DNA from: Thermoleophilaceae bacterium
GTDB taxonomy: Bacteria > Actinomycetota > Thermoleophilia > Solirubrobacterales > Thermoleophilaceae
Assembly: GCA_030447905.1 (NCBI GenBank)
Contig: JAUJNZ010000003.1
Span: forward strand, 1 to 43,698
Length of the DNA stretch: 43,698 nucleotides
Reading direction: 5' to 3'
A program made the translations under genes and the position numbers. Shown one piece after another: positions 16,522 through 24,426 of this stretch (positions within the stretch are counted from its first letter, which is position 1; each line of letters begins with the position of its first letter). The notes below the pieces were generated by a model, which saw nothing but the letters and a program-made list of their open reading frames with translations, searched no databases and had not been told where the DNA came from.

Positions 16522-16821
16522 TCAGCCGGCCCGAACGAGTTGCATCGGCACCAGTTCATACGTGCAGGTGCCAGTCTGGACCGCCGGGTCACCCTCGCCG
16601 ATCGCTTGCGCGGCCTGCTCATCCTCAAGCTCGAGTAGCCCGAGGCCCCACGGGTCCTCGGGATGAAGCACGGGGCCGAAAGCCAGCGCCACGTCGCGGT
16701 TCAACAGATCCTGCCAATAGGCGACGTGGCGCTCCATCACCTCGGCCTCCGCTGGGCTCATATCCTGGGAGAAAGTGGGACGTGGCGGAAGCAGTCGGTA
16801 GAGGAAGGCCACGCAAGGCAT
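16522..16821 (-). CDS. YciI family protein
   Basis: 99 residues from ATG 16821, reading FLYRLLPPRPTFSQDMSPAE, then AEVMERHVAYWQDLLNRDVA and LAFGPVLHPEDPWGLGLLEL, an alpha-beta ferredoxin-like YciI fold of normal length. The His in MERHVAYW is the position proposed for catalysis in YciI. Distinct from the DGPF type at 4062. Convergent with the radical SAM operon, leaving about 100 bp between stops. Function of the family is not established. Confidence 0.85.
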   Translation of the reverse strand: MPCVAFLYRLLPPRPTFSQDMSPAEAEVMERHVAYWQDLLNRDVALAFGPVLHPEDPWGLGLLELEDEQAAQAIGEGDPAVQTGTCTYELVPMQLVRAG

Positions 16822-17150
16822 TCTTTCAGACCGATCGCGCCAACCCTGGCCCTCGGCTCTCGCACGTGCCTTGGCGGGATACCTCGGTGTGCGGCTCTGG
16901 CCGAAGCGGCCCCGCGCCGTCGTGAGCCGTCATCGCGCGTCCCGAGCGTATGGGCGTGGAGCGCGGCGAGGCCCACGCCTCGCTCGACCAGGCGCCCCGC
17001 GAGCTGGCCACTGCACCTTTTTCCGACTCGGACGACGTCGTTGTCATTCGCGTCCGGTCTGGAGCCGCCAACATCGCTGGAAAGCTGAACGCCTTCATGG
17101 CACCGAGGGCGGCTAGCGCGGCGGCAACTGCGAACTTTCGCGGACGAGCC
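16822..17150. other. No gene recognised
   Basis: A plus-strand frame around 16950-17100 contains ELATAPFSDSDDVVVIRVRS and GAANIAGKLNAFM, which looks vaguely protein-like, but it has no homology I recognise and no clear start. Nothing else is seen. Confidence 0.4.
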
Positions 17151-17666
17151 CTAACGAGCCGTCATGCGCACCTCCCCGTGCCAGTGCGCGTACGCGATCA
17201 ACTCGTCGCGCGCGAGCAGCGGGATTCCGTAGGCCTCTGCCGCGTACGCCGCGCGCCGGCCCTGCTCGCGAAGGTCGTCGGGGTTCTCGCGATCCAGCAG
17301 CGCCACCGGGCGCGCGAACTGAGCGCGGAACCCGGTCTCGCACTCGACGATCGTGCCCCAAGCCACGACCGCGCCCCAGACGCACTCGGGTGCCGGGAGC
17401 TCGGGCTCCGCGGCGAGCGAGTAGTACGCCGCCCAGCCACACCTGCAGTCACGATAGGGGGCCTCGTGGCCGCGTAGTGCGAAGCACTTCGCGACGCGCT
17501 CGTGGTCCGTCGGCCATGGCATCAGCCCAACGCGCGGGGCCATCATCCCGAGCGCTGGGTTCGGCACGAAGCGGCCGGCGACGAAGATGCCGGAATACAG
17601 GCCGCCGCGCTTGCATCCCCAGTGGCGAAAGCCGACGAGCGGCTCCGCGACCGGCTCGGCGCTCAC
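17151..17666 (-). CDS. Unknown cysteine-rich protein (C-x-CG type), paralogue of the gene at 19824
   Basis: 171 residues from GTG 17666, which overlaps the upstream proline-rich gene's stop (GTGA). Features: GFRHWGCKRGGLYSGI near the start, VAKCFALRGHEAPYRDCRCG (a C-x-C pair about residue 76), then VWGAVVAWGTIVECETGFRA and QFARPVALLD. The same layout (Y/F-R-x-W, then C-x-CG, then a beta strand pair 'G-x-V-x-x-WG-x-V ... G-x-R-A-x-x-A-x-P-V-x-L') recurs in the protein at 19824-20627, so both belong to one family. Cytoplasmic by lack of a signal. Cysteines may bind a metal. Function unknown. Confidence 0.7.
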   Translation of the reverse strand: MSAEPVAEPLVGFRHWGCKRGGLYSGIFVAGRFVPNPALGMMAPRVGLMPWPTDHERVAKCFALRGHEAPYRDCRCGWAAYYSLAAEPELPAPECVWGAVVAWGTIVECETGFRAQFARPVALLDRENPDDLREQGRRAAYAAEAYGIPLLARDELIAYAHWHGEVRMTAR

Positions 17667-17812
17667 GCTCGCTGCGGTTCGACCGGCTCGGGCTCGCGCG
17701 GTGGTGGCGGCGGCTCGCGATCGGGCTCGGGCTCGCGATCGGGCTCGGGCTCGGGAACTCGGACCGGCGCCGGTCGGTCGGTCTCGCGGATGGGCTTACC
17801 GATGTCACCCAT
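17663..17812 (-). CDS. Short proline/glutamate-rich protein, 49 aa
   Basis: Begins MGDIGKPIRETDRPAPVRVP and continues as EPEPDREPEPDREPPPPP to VEPQRA. Small MGDIG-starting, Pro/Glu/Arg-rich proteins are, from memory, common in Thermoleophilia. The stop overlaps the GTG of the cysteine-rich gene at 17151-17666, which supports it being translated. It carries a perfect 18-bp tandem duplication. Too short and repetitive for any functional inference. Confidence 0.55.
   Translation of the reverse strand: MGDIGKPIRETDRPAPVRVPEPEPDREPEPDREPPPPPREPEPVEPQRA
17717..17752. repeat. 18-bp tandem repeat, two copies
   Basis: GCGATCGGGCTCGGGCTC occurs at 17717-17734 and again at 17735-17752 without mismatch. 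It encodes the E-P-E-P-D-R repeat of the small proline-rich protein on the minus strand, so the number of units may vary by replication slippage. Confidence 0.9.
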
Positions 17813-17906
17813 GATGGGCTCGAATGGTACGGCACCGGAGCACCGGCGGTGCTACGACCGATGAGCGTACCCTGCGGAATCGTCGATCGGGCGGCCAGAA
17901 CCACGT

Positions 17907-18088
17907 TCACCCGAGCACTAGCCCAGCCACGCGGCCCGCGTCGGCGCAGGCGACCGAGAGGCCGATCGGCCCGCCCCAGTCATGGCCCGCACGAGCAACT
18001 CGTGGAGGTCAAGTTCGCGCACCAGCTCGCCGACCACCGCTGCGTGCTCGGCAGGCGTGTAGCCGTACCCGGGAAGCCTCGCAGCTGG
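17907..18088 (-). pseudogene. Alpha/beta hydrolase (haloalkane dehalogenase-like) fragment
   Basis: Reads LRGFPGYGYTPAEHAAVVGE, then LVRELDLHELLV, then after a 1-nt frame change GHDWGGPIGLSVACADAGRV and a stop. GHDWGG is the nucleophile-elbow sequence of haloalkane dehalogenase-type hydrolases. The catalytic acid and His regions and the whole cap are absent. About 60 of 290 residues remain. Confidence 0.6.
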
Positions 18089-18600
18089 GTATTCCCACCA
18101 CAGCTGTGTCGGTGTTCTCGCTCATGCTGGTCCCTTCATTGGTCCCAAGGCTTGTCGTCTTACGACGAACAGGGCACGCGGCGGGGGACGTCCGGGCGGT
18201 GTCGCGGCGGGCTAGACCCGCTTTTTCCCCTCAACCTGGCCGCGTCCTGAGCGGCCACCGTTACGGTAACCGAGCCGCCGATCAGCCAATTCGCGCATTG
18301 CGGGCGCTCCTGACGATCGAGGATGGCCCATGTAGGTCGAGAATGGCTCGGCCAGAGGCCGCGCCTCGCGGGCGCTCCGAGCCAGTGAAGAGCGCGCGGT
18401 GTCGCCAGGCCGCGAGAGTGCTCGGACGATGGTTCAGGGACGGCCGGCCTCCGGCCGCTTGTGTGCTCTCGCGCCCGCTCGATGAAGATGAGCAGACCGC
18501 CCTCCCCGCGGGGGGCAGGCGAGTCGAGGTCGAAGTGCGCAACCGTGGGCTGGTGGGTGGGTTTACCCTTCCCGGCGGATCAAGTCGAATGAGGAGCGAC
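18089..18600. other. No gene recognised
   Basis: About 510 bp between the hydrolase scrap and the secreted protein gene. A plus-strand frame is open throughout but its composition looks like GC-rich noise. It probably contains the promoter of the 18601 gene. Confidence 0.5.
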
Positions 18601-19422
18601 ATGACAAAGGGAAGGATCATCCAGGGCCTCGGCCTCTGCGCGGGGTTGCTGCTTGCTCTCGCGGGGTCAGCTCAGGCGGATAGCCATGGCGACGTGGTCA
18701 GGTTTCAGCAGCCGTACCCGCTGGCCGATTCGACACGTTCGGTCGTCCAGGGGCGCCAGGTGGCGGTCGCCGCTAGGGGCTCTGAAACCCGCCGCCCCAG
18801 CTGTCGGCTGCCCCGGGCCTCGGTGTCGCTTGCTCGCGACGAACGCGCCATCGAGTCCCGCCAGCTCTCGATCAACCTGCGGACCTGCCGCGCCACCTTC
18901 GAGCGAGGCGTTCCCCCGAAGTGGACCGAGGGCTCCTCACCGGTTAGGCAGCAGAGCGCCGGAGCCGATCGGGGCGAAGGAAGCCGGGCCGCTGGTGTCC
19001 GCGCCGCCGCGCGAGCATATACCTTCGGCGGTTACTCGAAGGCTTGGTACACGGACGCCCGCACCGGCCGGATCCTGAACTCAGTCCGCTCCGGGGCCGA
19101 TTGGAATCGGTCGGGAGGCTGCGTCGGCGCCAACAACGTTTGGTTTCGCACTTTCGCCGACAGCTTCACTGGGTGGTCTCAAGTTTCGCGCCGATGGTCA
19201 TACATCAACACGAGGTGCGACTACGTCGTTTCTTCCACCAACGCTCACTTCCGCGACCGCAAGTTCTCGGGCTGTAGTGACGGCCCCGTGGTCGACGCCC
19301 ATTACAGCCGCGTACGGTTCGTGGGTTATCCGAACGGCAACGCAAAGGGGTACAGGAGGAGCTGGATCGAGCCGAGCTGTTACCCCGTGCTCGTCGCCCA
19401 TCTCGCTCTCTATAGGCGATGA
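18601..19422 (+). CDS. Secreted cysteine-containing unknown protein
   Basis: 273 residues from ATG 18601, with GAGGAG eight bases before it; the frame is open far upstream but the signal peptide fixes this start. Signal peptide MTKGRIIQGLGLCAGLLLAL followed by AGSAQA and cleavage before DSHGD. The middle (about residues 30-140) is basic and disordered. The C-terminal domain starts around YTFGGYSKAWYTDARTGRI and holds four cysteines (SGGCVGANNVWF, YINTRCDYVV, KFSGCSDGPV, EPSCYPVL), probably two disulfides in an exported beta-rich domain. I recall no family name or function. Alone on its strand. Confidence 0.75.
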   Translation: MTKGRIIQGLGLCAGLLLALAGSAQADSHGDVVRFQQPYPLADSTRSVVQGRQVAVAARGSETRRPSCRLPRASVSLARDERAIESRQLSINLRTCRATFERGVPPKWTEGSSPVRQQSAGADRGEGSRAAGVRAAARAYTFGGYSKAWYTDARTGRILNSVRSGADWNRSGGCVGANNVWFRTFADSFTGWSQVSRRWSYINTRCDYVVSSTNAHFRDRKFSGCSDGPVVDAHYSRVRFVGYPNGNAKGYRRSWIEPSCYPVLVAHLALYRR

Positions 19423-19823
19423 GGGCCGGATCGCCGGCGGAGCGGTGGAGAGCGCGGGGTGAGGCTGTAGTCGAGGGCTCGTAGAGTGCTCAGCGTCTGA
19501 TGGACTGGCCTCGCCGGGTCTCTCAAACCTGACTGACTGGCGGGCAAGCGGCGGAGTCGATGGTCGCCGAGGAATCGAAAGACCTTGAGACCCGTTGTCG
19601 GGAGCCGGGGAGCCGGAGCCGGAAGGACGACAAGGGGAGGCGCACCTACGTCCCGCGGGCTGTAGGCTGCGCTGTCGATGGGTCTCCTCGGACCTCACCG
19701 GCGGATCACCATCGAGCCGACGCGCCAGCGTCCGTCGAAGCCACCTGAGCCCGCCCCGGGGCCTCGGCGACGCGAGCGGCCGGCCGAGCGGCCCCGACGT
19801 CGGGAGCGCGAGAAGCAGCCGGC
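19423..19823. other. No gene recognised
   Basis: About 400 bp with no supported frame or RNA. A short open frame at 19560-19748 looks like noise. Confidence 0.5.
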
Positions 19824-20627
19824 ATGAGCTGCCCGAGCTGCGGGTGGCCACCGGGTCCGCCGCCCGAGCGCCCGCTGGCCCTGACCGAGCTCCCGTGTCG
19901 CTGCGGCGCGGTCGCTTTCTCCTACGACGGCCGGCCCTGGATCTGGGTCGCGCGGGAGGAGCTCTGTGCCGCCGACGACCCGAACAGGCTCGTTCGCGCG
20001 ATCGCCGAGCGCGCGATGGCGGGCGAATCCGGGCAACTTGACCCCGAGAGCGGCGTCGAGGTGCTCCCGCGCAAGCGACAGGGCGAGGTCCTCGGCTACC
20101 GCGCCTGGAGCTTCGAGGGACACGAGCTCGCCTCGCTGAACGCCAGCAGAGCCCGTTGGACGCTTGGGCCGAACAAGGCGGACTGCCGGCGCGAGGAGTA
20201 CGAGGGACCTCGGTACCTCCCCCCTCACACAGCGCCCCACCCCGCTTGCGCCTGCGGCCTCTACGCCTGGCATAGCCCGCCCTCCCACTGGGCCGAGGGC
20301 TCGGATGTTGTCCCGGTCGTCCTCGGCGCCGTCCTGCTCTGGGGCGAGGCCGAGGTCTACGACGGCGGCCTGCGCGCCGAGTGGGCTGAGCCCGTCGTCC
20401 TCTCGTGGCTGCCCGACGCCTCGGAGGACCATCGCGAGCGCGTGATGACCGTCGCCGGCGAGTTCGGGGTCGAGGCCGTGCCCTTCGAGCTCTTGTTCGA
20501 CCGAGCCCAGGGGTACGGAGAGCCGATCCGCGACGAGGAGATGCCGCCGAAGGAGCGGCCGCCGGACGTCCGGCTCGGTACCCCCGTCTTCTCGCCCCAT
20601 GCGCTGCGACCAGTCCGCCCCCTGTGA
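19824..20627 (+). CDS. Unknown cysteine-rich protein with N-terminal zinc ribbon and C-x-CG domain
   Basis: 267 residues from ATG 19824. The N-terminus MSCPSCGWPPGPPPERPLAL then LPCRCGAVAF is a four-Cys zinc-ribbon-like knuckle absent from the paralogue at 17151. From about residue 90 the shared domain begins: VLGYRAWSFEGHELASLNAS, then TAPHPACACGLYAWH (C-x-CG), VVLGAVLLWGEAEVYDGGLR and AEWAEPVVLSWLP. A helical C-terminus follows (GVEAVPFELLFDRAQGYGEP). It resembles domains scattered through actinobacterial unknown proteins. Likely metal-binding and cytoplasmic; function unknown. Confidence 0.75.
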   Translation: MSCPSCGWPPGPPPERPLALTELPCRCGAVAFSYDGRPWIWVAREELCAADDPNRLVRAIAERAMAGESGQLDPESGVEVLPRKRQGEVLGYRAWSFEGHELASLNASRARWTLGPNKADCRREEYEGPRYLPPHTAPHPACACGLYAWHSPPSHWAEGSDVVPVVLGAVLLWGEAEVYDGGLRAEWAEPVVLSWLPDASEDHRERVMTVAGEFGVEAVPFELLFDRAQGYGEPIRDEEMPPKERPPDVRLGTPVFSPHALRPVRPL

Positions 20628-20816
20628 GGGTTCTACCGGCTCGCGAGTTGCTCAGTTGCAGATCGCGCGTCCTCCCTAGGCACGGGGACTCGGTGGAAGC
20701 GGATACCGTCGAGCGAACCTACCGGGCCGGTATGGCGAGTCGGTGCCCCCGCGCCGGACGCAGACGGGTCGCGACGGGTGAAGGTGACGGCCGCCAAGCG
20801 GCGTATATAGACGTCT

Positions 20817-21179
20817 GTGAAGGATGCCTCGCGAAGAAGGCACCGCCAGGCCGTGCCCAACTTTCCGGCAACGTCCGCTCTCGCCGTCCGGCCACGCCCG
20901 CCTCTCACACGGCATCCCCGCCTGAAGCCATGGGTGATCGTCGTGTCGCTGCTCGTCGCGCTCGCTCTGGCCGCGGGCAGCGGGTATGCCATCGGGCATT
21001 CAGGCGGGCCGAGTATCTCGGCGGCGAAGCGCGGGGGCTCGGAGGCCGGTAAGGCGGCTGGATCCCGCGCCGGAGCCGAGCGCGGCTTTCGCACCGGCTA
21101 CGCCAGCGGAAGGAGCTCCGCCTATCGAGATGCCTACCGCAGCGCTTATGGCAGAGCGGTCGGGGAGGCGGCGAAGTGA
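20817..21179 (+). CDS. Single-pass membrane protein with glycine-zipper tail
   Basis: 120 residues from GTG 20817. A basic N-terminus precedes one hydrophobic helix (WVIVVSLLVALALAAGSGYA, about residues 39-58). The tail is small-residue rich with Gly spaced every 3-4 positions (GSEAGKAAGSRAGAERGFRT, GYASGRSSAYRDAYRSAYG), a pattern typical of helix-helix packing. Its stop overlaps the GTG of the next gene (GTGA), and that neighbour has the same layout, so the two products probably form a complex. No family recognised. Confidence 0.65.
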   Translation: MKDASRRRHRQAVPNFPATSALAVRPRPPLTRHPRLKPWVIVVSLLVALALAAGSGYAIGHSGGPSISAAKRGGSEAGKAAGSRAGAERGFRTGYASGRSSAYRDAYRSAYGRAVGEAAK

Positions 21180-21976
21180 CGCCTCACCTCAGGCGCCTCA
21201 CTACGGCGGTCGCTCTCCTCCTCACGCTGGTTGGTCTCCTCGCCTTTGGCGTCGGTCGGGTGACGAGGCCGAGCGAGCGCGAGGCCAAGGCGTTGCGGTC
21301 GATGACCGAGCTTGCTGCCTTTCGAGCGGCGGACCGCAAGGCCTTCGTCCGCGCTAACGAGAGCGGGTACGCGGCGGGCCTCACCAACGGCAGGGCCGCC
21401 GGGCGCCGCGCCGGCGAGGCCCGAGGTGAAGCGATGCGGGAAACAACCTATGCCGCCGCAGCGTCAGCGCACCCGCACGTCCACTCCACTCCTACCGGGG
21501 GGGCCGAAGACGGTTGCTGTGCAACTTCTGCTTACCCTGACGGGTCCCAGCAACAAACTTATGCCTCGCAGGAATCGACTAGCGGCGATGCGGACTCGTC
21601 GGAGGGGACGTCGACGAACGGCGATGGGGACCCGGCCGATCACTCCCATTCCTCGTCGTCCTCCGGCCACGCCCATACCGACGGTTCTGATACGCCAACT
21701 ACCGACACCGCAGCCGCCGCAAGCGACGCGCCCGCTGCCACGGCGCAGAGACCGGACAGCAGTGCGAGCCCGGCGAACGCGGGAGATGGCTCTTCTGGAG
21801 CCGCCTACAGCGAGAGGAGAAGCTTCCGCACACGCACGCGGTGGAGGACGTCCGAAGCAGGGACGACTTACACGGTGAGGAGGAGCTACAGGTCGACTAC
21901 AACTTCCGGAGGAACTACGACGACACGCGTGAGAACCGCTCGTAGTTCCTACTGGACCCCTGACTCTTCGCCGTAG
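21176..21976 (+). CDS. Single-pass membrane protein with glycine-zipper and long Ser/Thr-rich tail
   Basis: 266 residues from GTG 21176, translationally coupled to the gene before it. A hydrophobic helix (LTTAVALLLTLVGLLAFGVG, residues 8-27) is followed by a helical segment with Gly-zipper spacing (GYAAGLTNGRAAGRRAGEAR) like its neighbour. Then come about 170 residues of Ser/Thr/Asp/His-rich low-complexity sequence, including a Cys-Cys pair in DGCCATSAYP, and a final section with regular RRSFRTRTRWRTSEAG and TYTVRRSYRSTTTSGG pieces. The tail is probably outside the membrane. Function unknown; the tail composition suggests a spacer or surface polymer-like region. Confidence 0.65.
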   Translation: MTPHLRRLTTAVALLLTLVGLLAFGVGRVTRPSEREAKALRSMTELAAFRAADRKAFVRANESGYAAGLTNGRAAGRRAGEARGEAMRETTYAAAASAHPHVHSTPTGGAEDGCCATSAYPDGSQQQTYASQESTSGDADSSEGTSTNGDGDPADHSHSSSSSGHAHTDGSDTPTTDTAAAASDAPAATAQRPDSSASPANAGDGSSGAAYSERRSFRTRTRWRTSEAGTTYTVRRSYRSTTTSGGTTTTRVRTARSSYWTPDSSP

Positions 21977-22048
21977 CCACCGCCTTCGGTGAGGCCATCG
22001 AGGCTCGCGCCTGCCTTGGCGCGACTGCTCGCCGCCTAAACTGGCAGC

Positions 22049-22297
22049 GTGCATAAGACACGCGCCTTCACCGCCAGAGCGATCTACGCGGCCAGACTGC
22101 TCGCTCGCGACGGCAGCGTCCCGACCCCACTCCGTTGGATGCTCCTGATCGGCCTGCTTCCGATACCGGGACCGATTGACGAGGCGATGCTGCTCGTAGT
22201 CGCCTCGCTGCTGTGCATCTTCGGCCGCGAAGCCATGCGTGGCGCGTGGCGGCGCGCCGAGACGGAGCGTTTCGCCAAGCGTTTGGCAGTGCCATGA
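22049..22297 (+). CDS. Small membrane protein, 82 aa
   Basis: From GTG 22049. A basic N-terminus (MHKTRAFTARAIYAARLLAR) is followed by two hydrophobic stretches in PLRWMLLIGLLPIPGPIDEA and MLLVVASLLCIFGREAM, then a basic end. The I-P-G-P-x-D motif between the segments recurs in small actinobacterial membrane proteins but I know no function. Its stop overlaps the next start (ATGA), pairing it with the membrane-anchored protein downstream. Confidence 0.65.
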   Translation: MHKTRAFTARAIYAARLLARDGSVPTPLRWMLLIGLLPIPGPIDEAMLLVVASLLCIFGREAMRGAWRRAETERFAKRLAVP

Positions 22298-22806
22298 CAC
22301 TCCGCATTCCAAAGTGGCTGCTCGTTGGTCTGGCCGTGCTCGTCCTGACCGGTGCAGGCGTTGCCGGACTGCGGCTGCTCGAGAACGAGGGGCCCGGGGA
22401 AGACGGCGATCCGGGCGCTGCGGAGCCCCCAATCGAAAAGGCCGCCGCGGTAGACGCGCGCAAGTGCGAGCAGCAGGCCGGCGATTTCCTTCGAGAGCTG
22501 GAAGGCCTTGAGAGCCGCGTGATACTAGGCGTGGCTTATGTCGATTACCTCGAGCGTGTCAACGAGGCTCGGCTTGCCTACCAGAGGATCCCCGTCGACG
22601 CCTTAGACCTCGCGTGCGTCGAAGTCGCCGCCCCAGCAGAGAGAGTGCTTACGACTCATTTGGAGGCTGCTGAGGTCTGGACAAAGTGCGTGAGGGACCG
22701 CGACTGTGGGAACGCCTCGATCCTACCCAAGCTTCGAAGGAAGTGGGAGAAGGCGTCGACTCAGCTCGAGGAAAGCAGGCAAGCGATGCGCGCGTTGAGG
22801 CAATAA
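22294..22806 (+). CDS. Membrane-anchored extracytoplasmic unknown protein
   Basis: 170 residues from ATG 22294 (overlapping ATGA). One N-terminal hydrophobic helix (WLLVGLAVLVLTGAGVAGLR) anchors a mostly helical domain: KCEQQAGDFLRELEGLESRV, YVDYLERVNEARLAYQRIPV, DLACVEVAAPAERVLTTHLE, and a pair in TKCVRDRDC. Four cysteines could form two disulfides outside the membrane. The C-terminus is a coiled-coil-like helix (KASTQLEESRQAMRALRQ). No family recognised. Confidence 0.65.
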   Translation: MTLRIPKWLLVGLAVLVLTGAGVAGLRLLENEGPGEDGDPGAAEPPIEKAAAVDARKCEQQAGDFLRELEGLESRVILGVAYVDYLERVNEARLAYQRIPVDALDLACVEVAAPAERVLTTHLEAAEVWTKCVRDRDCGNASILPKLRRKWEKASTQLEESRQAMRALRQ

Positions 22807-23055
22807 GCCGCGACGCGGGTCGCGCCCTGACGTGGAGCTGCGCACGGGTTAGCTTCAGCCCTTTTTCCCACTTGAGGGCACAGGCCACGACCCTCGTCCG
22901 ACGAAGCCGTTCGCCTCATGCCATCGGCGAGATCAACGATCCGGGGTCAGCGCAGGAGGCAAGCTCCTCGACATCGAGCTGCTCCTCCGGGGCATAGAGA
23001 GCGTCAGGCGCGTTAGAGTCGGCGGGCGAGCCGTCGACCTCCCGACGCCCGACCC

Positions 23056-24426
23056 TTGACCACCTTGCGCCGCGCCTCCCACGATCCCCAAGCGACGCCG
23101 GACGCCCATTGGCTGCGATGCGAGGGCTGCGGCGCCACCTACGCCGACGACGGCCTGCGGTTGACCTGCGACCAGGAGCACGAGCCCGCCCTCCTCACGA
23201 GCCGCTACCGAGAGGCTGCCTTCGTGCCCGACGGCGATGCCGGCGGCCTGTTCAGATACCGCAGCTGGCTGCCGTGCTCGGGCCCCGTGAACGGCGAGGG
23301 GGCGCCCGCGACCGTGACCTACCGCAGCGAGGACCTCAACCAGGCCCTCGGCCTGCCCAACCTGTGGATCGCTTTCAACGGCGTCTGGCCCGAGCGGGGC
23401 GCCGCGTGCGAGACGGCGACGTTCAAGGACCTCGAGGCGAGCGCCGTACTCGCGCGCCTTCCCGCGGGGGGCGATCGGACCCTGGTCGTGGCGTCGGCGG
23501 GCAACACGGCGGCCGCCTTTGCGAGGGCCTGCTCCCGCGAGCGAGTCGGGTGCGTGATCGTCTTGCCCGAGGACGGTCTTACCGCTCTCGAGCTCGCGAG
23601 TCCGCTGGACCCGTGCGTGCGGCTGGTCGCGCTCGGGCGCGGGTGCGACTACACGGACGCCATCCGCCTCGCCGACCACCTGGCCGATACGCCGGGCTTT
23701 CTCGCCGAGGGAGGGACGAAGAACGTCGGCCGGCGCGACGCGCTCGGCACCGTCCTGCTGAACGCGGTGGAGACCATCGGCGAGCTCCCGCGGCACTACT
23801 TCCAGGCGGTGGGAAGCGGCGCCGGCGGCATCGCTGCCTATGAGGCGGCTACCCGGCTCGTCGCCGACGGGCGCTTCGGATGCCGCCTGCCGCGGCTCTT
23901 CCTGAGCCAGAACCTCCCCTTCGCCCCGATCGCCGCGTCTTGGCGGCGCAGGCAGCGCGCCCTCGCCGAGTTGCCCGATGCGAAGGCACGGGTGCGGCGC
24001 ATCAAGGCCACCGCGCTGTCGAACCGCCAGCCGGCCTACTCGCCGGCCGGCGGACTCTACGATGCGCTTAGGGCGACCGGCGGAGAGATGCTTGGCGTTC
24101 ACAACCAGGAGCTCGACTCGGCGGCTCGCCTGTTCCGCGATACGGAGGGCATCGATGTCGAGCCCGAGAGCGCCGTCGCACTCGCGTCGCTGATCAAGGC
24201 CCGGGCGGAGGGGCGCGTCGACGGCCGAACCTCGATACTCCTGAACGTGACCGGTGGCGGGCGCTCGAGGCGGATCAACGGAGGCGGCGGCCAGCCGGTT
24301 CGCGCGGACCTCGAGCTCGGAGCGGGCCTCGGGCTCGACGGCTCTCGCGAGCGAGTGCTGTCGCTGTTCGGGGACGGACTGCCCGGACGCGATCGCCGCG
24401 GCACCGAGAGCGCGGTCAGACGATGA
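23056..24426 (+). CDS. Cysteate synthase-like / threonine synthase-type PLP enzyme
   Basis: 456 residues from TTG 23056; no ATG or GTG fits better before HWLRCEGCGATYADDGLRLT, a small zinc-ribbon-like start also found in threonine and cysteate synthases. The PLP lysine is Lys124 in ETATFKDLEA; the phosphate-binding loops are ASAGNTAAAF and GSGAGGIAAYEAATRL. FRYRSWLPC, TYRSEDLNQALGLPNLWIAF, EGGTKNVGRRDALGTVLLNA and LPRHYFQAV all resemble methanogen cysteate synthase (O-phosphoserine plus sulfite to L-cysteate) more than ordinary threonine synthase. Activity on phosphoserine/sulfite is inferred; the enzyme could instead use another beta- or gamma-substituted amino acid. First gene of a coupled operon with an aminotransferase and two methyltransferases. 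Confidence 0.72.
   Translation: MTTLRRASHDPQATPDAHWLRCEGCGATYADDGLRLTCDQEHEPALLTSRYREAAFVPDGDAGGLFRYRSWLPCSGPVNGEGAPATVTYRSEDLNQALGLPNLWIAFNGVWPERGAACETATFKDLEASAVLARLPAGGDRTLVVASAGNTAAAFARACSRERVGCVIVLPEDGLTALELASPLDPCVRLVALGRGCDYTDAIRLADHLADTPGFLAEGGTKNVGRRDALGTVLLNAVETIGELPRHYFQAVGSGAGGIAAYEAATRLVADGRFGCRLPRLFLSQNLPFAPIAASWRRRQRALAELPDAKARVRRIKATALSNRQPAYSPAGGLYDALRATGGEMLGVHNQELDSAARLFRDTEGIDVEPESAVALASLIKARAEGRVDGRTSILLNVTGGGRSRRINGGGGQPVRADLELGAGLGLDGSRERVLSLFGDGLPGRDRRGTESAVRR

Noticed and set aside
16826-17098. 90-codon minus-strand frame between the YciI gene and the cysteine-rich gene
   Set aside because: No family, no ribosome site, Ser/Arg/Ala composition typical of GC-rich noise.
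18089-18600. Upstream extension of the secreted protein gene to 17824
   Set aside because: The signal peptide and GAGGAG site fix the start at 18601; the upstream part has shadow-like composition and covers a hydrolase scrap on the other strand.
22933-24102. 389-codon minus-strand frame opposite the cysteate-synthase-like gene
   Set aside because: Antisense shadow of a well-supported gene; no start region or domain.
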